Assembly: GCA_963693285.1 (NCBI GenBank)
Contig: OY848917.1
Span: 3,040,501 to 3,104,500 of the forward strand
Direction of reading: 5' to 3'
Origin: Xestospongia muta
Lineage: Eukaryota; Porifera; Demospongiae; Haplosclerida; Petrosiidae
Length of the DNA stretch: 64,000 nucleotides
Shown piece after piece: positions 54,749 through 64,000 of the stretch. The first letter of the stretch is position 1; each line of letters begins with the position of its first letter. A program made the position numbers and the translations under genes. The notes under the pieces were generated by a model. The model was not told where the DNA came from and did no database searches. It saw only the letters and a program-made list of their open reading frames with translations.

Positions 54749-55306
54749 TATCTTTAATAGAGGGCTTCCTCTAACTATCTCTGATCTACATCCGCCAAAT
54801 ACTGTAGATGTTTCAGGAGGTTCCAGTTTGATGATGGAGCAGCGACCAGGGCAATTGGAGTCATTAGCTGCTTTGTTTATTGGTTTGAGTACACAAGAGT
54901 TTCCACATGAAGAGAGACCACTCTTCAAAATCAGATAACTGTTGAAGAAGTAAAAGAACATAGTGAGATATGACTAGTTCAAAGTTTGCCTTAGTAAGTT
55001 CTGCTATTACTATGTGTTACTTACTCTATATTGGTATAGACTGTTCATATGTTTATTAGAACTACTGCAATAATTGGACATGGACTACTGGCAGGTAAGT
55101 ATTATCTATTCATACATCTATCTAATGTCCCACATAGCTATCTACAATATCTATCCAGCTCTACCCATCAATTCGTCTATCAACTATAACTTTTATCATC
55201 TGTCGGTATTCATCACCTTGGTTTTATCAATGAGTGTCCTTATAGTGGGTTTAGTAGTACTTGGTATGAGTATAAGATTAGAATATAGAACAAGCATCCT
55301 GAAATT

Positions 55307-55594
55307 ATGGAAGCCGAGGACGGACATTCCAACATAGAATATACAACCAAAATCAGGAACCGAACCCAACTGGAAACATCTCACTGACACTTGATTCTAA
55401 GAGATAGTTTGTGGTTCTCGTGCTCTGTGTTTTATTAATAACAAGAAAAGCCTTAAATGGCACATATACAAAGAATGGAGTAAGGAATAAGAAATTGAAA
55501 GTTATCAAGGTTGTTAATTGGAATTTTTAAAAAACGCAAAGATGCACAGAAGAAACAGGAAATAGGAATTGGAATGTCCATCCTCGGCTTTCAT
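55307..55594. repeat. Inverted repeat, 27-bp arms
   Basis: Left arm begins ATGGAAGCCGAGGACGGACA (55307-55333); the right arm (55568-55594) is its complement with three differences. The 234-bp interior is non-coding. Possibly a MITE. Confidence 0.75.
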
Positions 55595-56539
55595 ATGAAA
55601 TAGAGTTTCCTTGAATCTTAATTCCATGGCATCCTTTCTTCTTTTCTATAGGCTTGATGTATTGACTGGAACAAACAGTTCTTCAATTATACCTCTCCTC
55701 ATAGTCAACAGTCTCCGTTGTGTTGCTAATAGTCAGCAAAGCCCACAACTGTTTGGTTAGCTCTTAGTATAACAAGAATCTTAGCTGGTCCTTGACTGAA
55801 TGGACCCTTAGTCCAGATAGAAAGTAAGTACGTGTATATGTAAGAAGTGGTGTGGTCTAGTTCATGTATGGACTGGAGGGTAAAGGATATATATCTAATA
55901 AAAATAAGGTTTAAAAGTGTCTATAATGAAGACATGCTTTAAGATGTGAGCCTCTCTGTAGTCTGTAGTGGACGCTTTGGGATATTAGCATTGACTGGAT
56001 CAGGACACTGAGGAGAGTTCAATATACAGGATGTTTTTAGTTTAGAATATATTATTATGAGAATAAAATGTGATTACGCCATTAATAAGATATTGTTTTT
56101 AATAAATAAGAAGAGATTACTGGTATTAAAACTAGACCACCAAATAAACTTTGTAAGATTCTCTTTTTTCAGAATATCTGTGGAATCTTTATCAAGCCAG
56201 TGCTACAGACCAAGACAAACCAGTTATCCTAGTTTAGCCTGTAATATTTGCACTTTTAAAATGAATCACATTTTCCACATAATCTATTTTTTTGTATACT
56301 ATTGCATTATCTAAAACAAATTTGGATTAGGATGAGGATATTCCATGTTTTATTAAATTTATACTTTAAAATGTTCATCAAGCATCTTGATACAAAGCTA
56401 AGGCAATGAATTATAATTGTTCAATTGATTTTAGGTGTACATTTTAATTGTAGTTTGTTGATATCCTACTACCCACTATCATGTTTGTTATTCTTTTAAA
56501 AAAAGAATAATTTCGTCTGCTAATAGTTACGTAATAGAC

Positions 56540-56640
56540 ACAGACAAGTATCAAACAAGTTGGACTCAAACCCATACTAATAGACTCATTCCGATACTGT
56601 ATAGCAGAGTCCTTTACATCACTTGGTGAGCCATGGAACT
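56540..56640 (-). repeat. Possible degenerate tRNA-derived SINE
   Basis: On the minus strand TGGCTCACCAAGT (56622-56634) resembles an A box and GGGTTTGAGTCC (56562-56573) closely resembles a B box (GGTTCGAGTCC). Spacing of about 50 bp is long, as in tRNAs with a large variable arm. No cloverleaf could be completed, so a live tRNA gene is unlikely. Confidence 0.35.
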
Positions 56641-57344
56641 CAGTTGTATGCTCAATTTTTAAAAGAAGTGTAATAAATTTGTGTGTAGATGCTGAACCCT
56701 AAACTTCTTAAATAGTTTTAAAAAAATTAAACAATAAATAAAGATTAATTTTGACTATTAAAAGACATAAATATCTGAGAGAACTTGATTAAAAACACTG
56801 AAATAGAAATTAAATTGGGCGGGAAAATATCATCAGCACGTGTACACAACTAGTAAAAAAACGCGTGACCATGATTATGGCGGGAAAATGTCAATTATTA
56901 GCACGCGACTAACAAGCAAAAAGCTTTAATAGATTTTTAATTAATTTTGGTAAAAAATGATTCTTGATTAAAATTAATGTAAAAAAGAAGATACAAACTA
57001 AATTAACAATAATAAAGATGAAAAGTGATTGACATAGTAGGTATAATAAATAAAATAATACTATAGTTGTAAAAAGATAGAACTCAGTGATCATTGTATA
57101 CAGCAGCAATGATAAGTAAACTGCTGTATTAGAGTTTAGAATTTTAAAGAAATTGAATTCTAAACTAATTCATTTTTAATAAAAAAATAAAAATTTAAGT
57201 ATAAAAATAATAAATATCTTCAAAGTTAAATTTGACAAATTTAGTGAAAAATGTTATTTTATTAAAATAAGAAAATTAATACATAAAATAACAAACTATA
57301 AAAAACAAGAAAAAATGACAACAAAAATAAAAAAATAAAAAACA

Positions 57345-57480
57345 GTCTCTGTAGTTGAAGAATCCTCAAGAAGTCAAAAATAAAAAACAGTCTCTGTAGT
57401 TGAAGAGTTCCCAAGAAGTCCAGTGAAGGTCTCCAATCCAACAATTATAGGAAAGAGATGATGGTGAGTTCCCAAGAGTC
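57345..57480 (+). repeat. Short tandem duplication
   Basis: Two to three diverged copies of CAGTCTCTGTAGTTGAAGAA followed by a CCAAGAAGTC-like end, within an A-rich stretch. Confidence 0.8.
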
Positions 57481-57723
57481 CAGTCAGTCCACAAGTTGAG
57501 AACATAGAGGGAGAAAGAGAAGAATAACAACTGGATAACTAAAGAATGGATGAGAAGTGGATGGATGGAGAGACAGCTCACCTTTTTCACCAGTGCTGCT
57601 CCTGCAGGGAAAGAAAGAGAGAGTAGTTATGAACTGATGGTGACAATGAGTAGATAGAGAGTGAAGACAGACAGAGGAAGTGAAAAGGGACCACCAACAC
57701 ACACGCACCCTAGAAGATCAGAG

Positions 57724-57798
57724 CTTCCCCCCGCCACCTGGCGGCCTCGGATGTTAAAAAAAAATTTTTTTTTGAGGCCGCCAGGCGGCAGGGGGAAG
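57724..57798. repeat. GC-rich hairpin with A/T core
   Basis: 25-nt arms matching at 23 positions (left begins CTTCCCCCCGCCACCTGGCG; right ends GGCAGGGGGAAG) flank a poly-A then poly-T core. GC-rich arms stand out sharply in AT-rich surroundings. It could form a strong cruciform or RNA hairpin. Confidence 0.9.
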
Positions 57799-57939
57799 AT
57801 AATTAATAGGGTTGTGTGGGCTGGATAGCCCAAAAAAAATAAAAATAAAAAAAAGAAAAGGAAAGAAGGCTTGAAAGAAGAAGATAGAAGAGACCAGGCA
57901 AGAGAGCGACTCATCTTTTACATCCAGAGAACTGAAAAC

Positions 57940-58015
57940 AGTCAAAACACCAGAGAACATCAGACAACAGTCTAAAACATCAGAGAACAGTCAACAACAT
58001 CAGAGAACATCAGAC
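57940..58015 (+). repeat. CAGAGAACATCAGACAAC tandem repeat
   Basis: About four imperfect copies of a unit such as ACATCAGAGAACAGTCAACA. Confidence 0.8.
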
Positions 58016-58194
58016 AACTCGTGGTAACTTCCAACTGAGTCCTGTAGAAACGAAGAGAAAAGTCAATTAGCGAACTGAACAAAAATAAAAAGATAAAAAT
58101 TAAATAAAAAACAGAAAATAAATAAAATAATAAATAAATAAAAAAGAACAGAAAAGAAAATGAAAAGGATGATCCAGCGAAGAGGAGGGATCCA

Positions 58195-58312
58195 ACGAAG
58201 TGACGAACAAAGAGACGAGTCGTTAAGAGGGTCGAAGTGGAGAACTAAGAGACGAGTCGTGAAGAGGGGCGAAGTGGAGAACGAAGAGATGAGTCGTAGC
58301 GACGAAGATCCA
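58195..58312 (+). repeat. Purine-rich minisatellite
   Basis: About three copies of a roughly 40-bp unit beginning AGAGACGAGTCGTTAAGAGG and containing GTCGAAGTGGAGAAC. The matching minus-strand frame is not treated as a gene. Confidence 0.85.
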
Positions 58313-58881
58313 CGGGGATCTGTGAACTAAAAAGGCTTTCAAATGGAGTCTTTTTAATATTTTCAAGACATCTCTGTCATACTTCATTACGCCAAACACA
58401 AGGCACAAACTCGTGACAATTTGGCGGGAAATAACAGCAGGTTCCAACCACGCGTGACCAACATTAATTGATTTTTAATTGATTTTAATTGATCTGATCA
58501 ACAATTAATTAAAAGTCTTCTAAATACATAAAAACATTACAGTACACTATCTATTCTAGCTCCAAAATTGTTAACAACAAGTATGACAGCTTCATCTTTG
58601 TAATGTAATGTCACAAATAATGTTGATGAAACAAACGATTATAGTTAAACCAGAATTATATAACTTCAGTGACAGTTTTTGATCAGTATTAATACCAGTC
58701 ACCAGCTGACGATACTATGTAGTCTTTTTAACCAATTGTATTGACCAGCTTTGTTGGTTAGCTTGTAATTCTATGACCCAGTCCACTGAACAACTAGAAA
58801 AAAAACAAAGAATGTTAATTGACATCTTTCTCTCAATGACATCCAAGTTACATGAAATATCTGTATACATGAATGTTACTG

Positions 58882-59555
58882 TTATAGAGACTCTAGGTCC
58901 AGTTTTGCCGCCATACCATGTATGTCTTGATCCATTTCCTCCTTTGTAACTGGCTTCTCAGTGCTATGTCCAAATGGATACAAAAGAATGGCATTAGCTA
59001 AATATCATTTATCATTTTTATCTTTACAATCATGTGTCTCCTCCACATTTACCTTCTTTTAATTTTTAGCAATATATTAAGGAAGCGTGTTCATGCAGGC
59101 TGAAACAGGTTATGGATTGGTTACTGTATTGGGTCTCCAGACATACCTTCTCTTTGTGCTTTAGCTATTATCGGGTCAATAATTCCTCTGTGTATTTTAT
59201 TGTATACATCTTCACACAATCAAGTTATTTCCTAATATGGAAATAAGATTCTGTTAATATCAATAGAAAACTACCTCAACAGAACAAGCATTATTATGTG
59301 TGATTTTATTACATAATGTATTATTAATAAATTATTATTAATGAATGATTACGTGACATTTGGTCTCTTTTCCATCATTGTTATGTATAATAGCTTGAAG
59401 TGTGTCATCTTCTAAATCATATAACCGGTACATTTAGTATTTGAATATATGGAATAAGACTTAGATAGAAGTCTATATCTGTAATCTTACCCTAACACTA
59501 GCTTTCTTTGAGATGTCCCAGTCCCAGAGAGAGAGAGAGATAAAGAGAGAGAGAT

Positions 59556-59650
<95 letters not shown>

Positions 59651-62600
59651 CAGAGACATTAGTAATTTTAACCTTCAACAACAGCAAAACAAATTAAACA
59701 CTAGTTGTTCATAACTATTAAACTATTACTCACAGTTCCTGAAATAATATCTTGTATAAAACTTTTCAAACTAGCAGTACTAGACATTTGACAACATGTT
59801 AAATGATTCATCAAGTCTACAATAGTAAGTGGTGGAGGTAAGTCTTCATTGGTAGTTGGTGCATCAGCTGGTTGACTGGATTGTGACACTACAAATAAAT
59901 GAAACAGATAATGAAGACATATATATAGCAGACATTAGGAGTATAAAACAAGTTTAGTCCTTATGTGTGATAGTATTAAATATGTCTTTAAGATTATTAA
60001 TAACTGGTAATCTTAGGTCTACAGTTGAGGAATTAGCAAAAGCTGTGATGTAGAAAATATGGAAAAGTAAGAAATTTCAATGATCAGTAACACTTGTTGC
60101 TATAGTAACACTGTGATGCACCAAGATTATTGTATGCATCAGTGGTAAGAAATTGTATATGTATTCATATCATATATATATGAAAGTGACATATGATAAT
60201 AAAATTAAAAAAATAACATGTAGACCACCTGGTATACTATGTCCCTGTTGTCGGGACAGATAATTAAACCCTGATGCAAAAGGTTCTATTTTATATCATG
60301 AAGATGATCAAACAACAACAAAGACTGTGTTGTGTACCTTTTTGTTTACTCTGTGATTACTATAGTTGAAGCAACAACGGATTGTGAGTCATAGTCTGAG
60401 TAGCCATAGGAGGAAGACAAGATGACAAACATGATACAATAACAGATCCTTCAACAGCAGATTTCAACTGAAGCAATCTTAGAAGAGATAAAACTAGATG
60501 AGATAATTGATAATCCTATCATTAAATGCCTTTTTAGCAATGCTGGCTCTTCTAATTTCTCCTTTTAGTAAGAAGAAACAAAGAAGGAAACAACAACTAC
60601 AGCAACTATATCAAAATCTACTTGATTGCAAATCAATATTTATATTAATATATTAAATATTTTATTAATATTTTATAAGGTAACATTTACAAAAAAGATG
60701 CAAACGTTTTGGAGAGTGTTTTAAAGATGATAATGATAGTTCTGTAACTGTTGAATGGATACAGTGAGTGTGATTACTATCTATTATGAATTTACCTTAC
60801 ATGTACTGTTCCAAAACTAAATGCAATACCTGGTAAGTACATTTGTCAATTCTGTAATACTGAGCATGACGCTAAATTGTCTGGTTGTGTCAAAATATTT
60901 GTTTTATTGTGTTCATTTCATATTACTAATGTAAAATATCATTATGTCACTTTTTATGTTACAAAAAATAAAAAATCCTTACCTAAACATTCTTCTTCAT
61001 TATCTTTTGTTCCTTCTATCTAACTTTACAACAGCTCCTTTAACTCCTCCAGACATAGCAACTTCTGCTGACGTTAGAAAATGCAATAAAAACTTGAAAA
61101 GAAGGTGTTAAAATTTTGGATAACTTTCTCCCGCTATACATCGCACTCCGTTTTTGCTCACGTGATTGTACGGATGTGTGATGTGAGCAAAAAGGGGTTA
61201 AAAATGTGGATAACTTTCTCCGGCTAATGCTGTCTTTATTCTGCTCTACCTCCAAAGGACCATGACAAGCTGTAACCTCTACTTGCACTCAATCAAAACG
61301 TAACCGCCCACTTAATTAATTAATTTTAAATTTAATATAATTATTAGTTATCGTGAACACTTTTTTATTCACAGTTTATAATACCATAAACTCTAATTTA
61401 TATCGAATAGTTTGTGCTACCTTATTTCTTACTAATTATTACATGACAGTAACCTTTAATTTACTATAGTTTGCATTGTACACATACTAGTCTCATCCCC
61501 AGACCTACTCACAAGCTAAAGTACTTTAGCTTGAGAGTAGGTCTGGGGACGAGACTATACATGTACAAACATGCAAGCTCACCTGTTATATTATTTACTC
61601 ACAATTACAACCTTATGACCTCTTACAACAACTAATAAAATCACCTGCTATACTAATTAGGTCAAGAGTAGTAGTGACAATTTCTAAGGTTTGGTAATGA
61701 ACATAATTATTACTATAATTATTATTGTCACCTTATACAAGCATTTTCAATTATAATTCTATCTGTCTAGATCCTTCTAGATTCTTCATACCACACTAAA
61801 GCTTCCAACAATATAAATATCTCCACATCCTGGCAAGCACAGAATATTCATATTTCCTATACATAGTTTATAATGAAATAATAATCTTCGACAACATATC
61901 AGTTGTAGACTCAAATTCTAAATGATTTTGCATTAAATACATAGACCTATACAGTATGTCATTATTAGCACTCTAGACACTACCTAATTTGTTACTTTGA
62001 CTGTGTACTATAATTATCATGCATGACGTTTTCGGTCGACTATTCTTACCACACCCACCCAGCAGACCACCCATTAAATGAATCAAGTATCAAAGATTTT
62101 GTTACTGATAAAAAAAACACTCACAATAGCTGTGTATCAACCACACAAAATAATAAATTAGGTGACATTACAATTCAAACACTAGAAATATTGAATACAG
62201 CATGTGACAATAATCAGTGAAATAATTATTATACAAACGTCATAACAACTAATACAGTATCAACTGTATGGAACTACATACCACAAACAGACACATGGTC
62301 AAACCAGCTGTCATACGTATCTAATTTCTTTGGAAACAAGGTAGTACACTGAGGACAAAACAAGTGGTCTTCATCACAAACTTTATCATTATTTTGAGGC
62401 AAAGGTGGAGGTAGGACAGTCATTGGTTGTTGTTGAGATTTTAAAGTCAATGTACCAGGACGTTTTTTGCCACCATCTTTTAATAAGTGGTTTTCTGAAT
62501 CACAAGGATATGACGAGTACATTTGATAGGGTGTGTCCTTCTTGTTAATGATTTGAGAAAAGGCTGAGTTGGTTGATGTTGCATCTGTTGTCCTTGCCTC

Positions 62601-63470
62601 AGCACAGGCAGGTTCAGTAAAAGGAGATGCTATGAGTAGTGACCCTGGGGCTGACATTGGCCGTGGGATATTAATGGGTGATGGTAACTACAGGAGAGAA
62701 AATACAAAACATAAAATGTAAAAGGTTGTGAGTACAATGCACTTACAACTCCTAAATTTTATTTATATAAAAACTAGAATGTTAACTGTTCAGTATAGTA
62801 GTAGCATTTAATGTGAATGACATTCTTTAAGCTACAATCTTCACATACAAATTTCGTTTAACAAATGGTGGTGCAAGCAATCCCTAACTGCAACACAAAA
62901 GTTAGCTACCGATATAAGATTTGCCAAGAATATTTAAGCTACAATGCCACAACCAAGTTAGGTTAATGATATTACTACTATCAGTCGGCATTACTGAAAT
63001 CACACAAAAGCACATCTAAGAATATTAAGTTACAATCCCACACCCAAGTTAGATTGATAACATTACGATCAGTCAGCATTATTGAAATTACACAAAAACA
63101 CATCTAGTTCAACTTTTAACACATCTTGTAGAATCATGATTAACAATGTATATAGACCATATTACTTCTGGGAGGTCCAAATTTACATGTACATGTACAT
63201 AATAATATTATTTGTACATAATAACATGATACAAACCTTGTCCTGTTGATACATAGTAGGTTCCAGATATTGACTAGAGGTGTGGCTTAACATACGACTT
63301 TCTCCTAAATAATGTCCAGATGATAACAGTTTATGACCGTCCGTGACAACTTGTTCACTGATAGTATCTGGTTTATAAGGATGAGCACTATAATGGTTGT
63401 TAAAACCATATGAATAATCTTTATGTGTCTCTTCTGGTAAGGAGTCTTCTTTGCCACGAGATAATAGTCC
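58882..63470 (-). CDS. Partial zinc-finger gene, apparent in-frame stop
   Basis: Upstream exons run off the right edge. Exons 63237-63470, 62282-62687 and 59734-59888 join in phase: a low-complexity Ser/Pro/Tyr region, then a finger CPQCTTLFPKKLDTYDSWFD followed by HVSVC (Cys-x2-Cys with His-x3-Cys, as in ubiquitin-binding fingers of the TAX1BP1/optineurin sort), then VDLMNHLTCCQMSSTASLKS. Three further coding-like pieces follow: 59353-59411 (EDDTLQAIIHNNDGKETKCH), 59147-59231 (EIT, TGA at 59220-59222, then LCEDVYNKIHRGIIDPIIAK) and 58882-58997 (GHSTEKPVTKEEMDQDIHGM to TAA). The last two join in phase. The link from 59734 to 59411 does not, so a micro-exon is missing or the copy is broken. 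Family not recognised. The zinc-finger exon can also end by itself at TAG, two codons on. Confidence 0.5.
59526..59656 (+). repeat. (GA)n microsatellite
   Basis: About 130 bp of GA with GATA and GACA interruptions at the edges, in an intron of the zinc-finger gene. Confidence 0.95.
61060..61136 (+). repeat. Copy of the ankyrin gene 5' flank
   Basis: ACTTCTGCTGACGTTAGAAA, an A-rich link, then GTTAAAATTTTGGATAACTT and TCTCCCGCTA match the ankyrin gene flank (54676-54748) on the opposite strand. The ATG position reads ATACA here, so no gene starts. Lies in a 2.4-kb intron of the zinc-finger gene. Confidence 0.75.
61189..61227 (+). repeat. Second partial copy of the ankyrin gene 5' flank
   Basis: AAAAAGGGGTTAAAAATGTG, then GATAACTTTCTCCGGCTA and an ATG. 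The frame from that ATG stops after 12 codons. Between the two copies, TGCTCAC and GTGAGCA form a short inverted repeat. Confidence 0.75.
61488..61557. repeat. 70-bp near-perfect hairpin
   Basis: TAGTCTCATCCCCAGACCTA at the left is mirrored by TAGGTCTGGGGACGAGACTA at the right, meeting at CTAAAGTACTTTAG. Almost no loop; a MITE or foldback element. Confidence 0.9.
62930..63108 (+). repeat. ~90-bp tandem duplication
   Basis: Two diverged copies of a unit starting AATATTTAAGCTACAATGCC and ending ACACAAAAGCACATCTA, in an intron of the zinc-finger gene. Confidence 0.85.
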
Positions 63471-64000
63471 CTATATTAATTAAATTGTTAGGTCACCTCA
63501 CGTTATGCTGTTAATAATGTATATTGTAGTTTTATTTTTTCAATATTACAAACTTGGGTATATGATGATAGTATAATAATATAAGTCTAAAATACTACCA
63601 ATTTCAAATAACACAAAGCTTCAGTCTTGACGTAAGGTCACGAAAGGTCAAACAATTACATATACTTTTATCATAATGATCAGTAAAATGACATCACCAA
63701 AAACAATCAATAATGAAGAAAGATATAACTCCATAATACTCCTGATAATACAATCATACTATTATCTATTGGGGCAAAAACTACATAGTACAAAGAGTAA
63801 GAACAGTGATTACTTGATATCTATACGTAAGCATGGATATCATTTTCAGTTTCAATATTGTGATAACGCAGAAGATTACTATACAATACTACAGGAGTAC
63901 CAATACACTATACTATCATTTGTACAGTACATCGACTGATTTATATCTGTAACGTCCTGTATTTGTACAGACATTGTACATACACGACTCTTCAGGTATG
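63471..64000. other. Intron or upstream part of the zinc-finger gene
   Basis: Sequence beyond the last exon I can place. A plus-strand open frame at 63676-63939 is AT-rich with no other support. The next exon of the minus-strand gene must end in phase 0 and is probably outside the window. Confidence 0.4.

Larger units (their letters stand above)
54749..58881. other. Gene-poor, repeat-rich interval
   Basis: About 4 kb with no gene I can support. It holds an inverted repeat (55307-55594), a tRNA-like sequence (about 56540-56640), GGCGGGAAA/CGCGTGACCA direct repeats (56818 and 58422), a GC-rich hairpin (57724-57798) and short tandem repeats. A possible plus-strand exon at 55039-55095 (MFIRTTAIIGHGLLAG, good GTAAGT donor) has no convincing partner. 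Confidence 0.5.

Noticed and set aside
54689..54961. Minus-strand 90-codon frame upstream of the ankyrin gene
   Set aside because: It overlaps the duplicated 5' flank, is out of frame with the gene and the copies at 61060 do not preserve it.
55074..55337. Plus-strand hydrophobic 87-codon frame
   Set aside because: AT-rich composition can give membrane-like frames by chance; it runs into an inverted-repeat arm. The short exon-like piece just before it has no partner.
56540..56640. Functional tRNA gene
   Set aside because: B box is good, but I could not fold an acceptor stem or anticodon arm; kept only as a possible SINE.
58223..58447. Minus-strand 74-codon frame beginning MEPAVISRQIVT
   Set aside because: Its second half is a purine minisatellite and no splice partner was found.
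62023..62220. Plus-strand 65-codon frame with mixed composition
   Set aside because: No partner exon, promoter or family; lies close to a minus-strand exon.

Overview
The window is animal nuclear DNA. It is AT-rich, its genes are split by many short-to-medium GT..AG introns, and it carries proteins of metazoan families: a ZDHHC6 palmitoyltransferase, a copine, a GT43 glucuronyltransferase, an ankyrin/ROC-COR GTPase with a Death domain, and a UBAN-like coiled-coil protein. Dense packing, one-repeat-per-exon ankyrin coding and the absence of vertebrate features suggest an early-branching animal, most likely a demosponge of the Amphimedon type. That placement is an inference. All gene models below were assembled by hand from open frames, splice sites and intron phase, without alignment tools.

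Layout, left to right. 943-1126 (-): terminal exon of an unrecognised gene. 2157-8821 (-): a large multi-EF-hand protein of about 22 exons. 9368-14681 (+): ZDHHC6. 15145-24673 (-): a copine, convergent with ZDHHC6; one of its introns holds a 10-bp satellite interrupted by a decayed tyrosine-recombinase element. 24757-28547 (+): a GT43 glucuronyltransferase whose start codon lies 83 bp from the copine start. 28717-33604 (+): a coiled-coil protein with a UBAN-like motif and a glycine-rich tail. 34626-34924 (-): two terminal exons of an unrecognised gene, with decayed-looking coding sequence behind them (35265-35781). 36961-41468 (-) and 41603-44777 (+): two small membrane proteins in head-to-head arrangement with similar exon structure. 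45493-46698 (-): an intronless secreted EGF plus beta-propeller (glycosidase-like) protein. 46812-54675 (-): an ankyrin-ROC-COR-Death protein. 54676-58881: a repeat-rich gene desert. 58882 to beyond 63470 (-): a partial zinc-finger gene with an apparent in-frame stop.

Functionally, ZDHHC6 (ER palmitoylation) and the GT43 enzyme (Golgi proteoglycan linker synthesis) look like housekeeping genes of the secretory pathway, and copine is a calcium-dependent membrane-binding protein. The right half looks more like innate-immune or signalling DNA: an ankyrin/GTPase/Death protein, a secreted EGF/propeller protein 113 bp downstream of it, and partial copies of the ankyrin gene's 5' flank 6.4 kb away. 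Three gene pairs are divergent with short intervals (8822-9367, 24674-24756, 41469-41602), so shared promoters are plausible. Repeats are abundant: long CT/GA tracts, a 10-bp satellite with higher-order structure, several minisatellites and several hairpin (MITE-like) elements.
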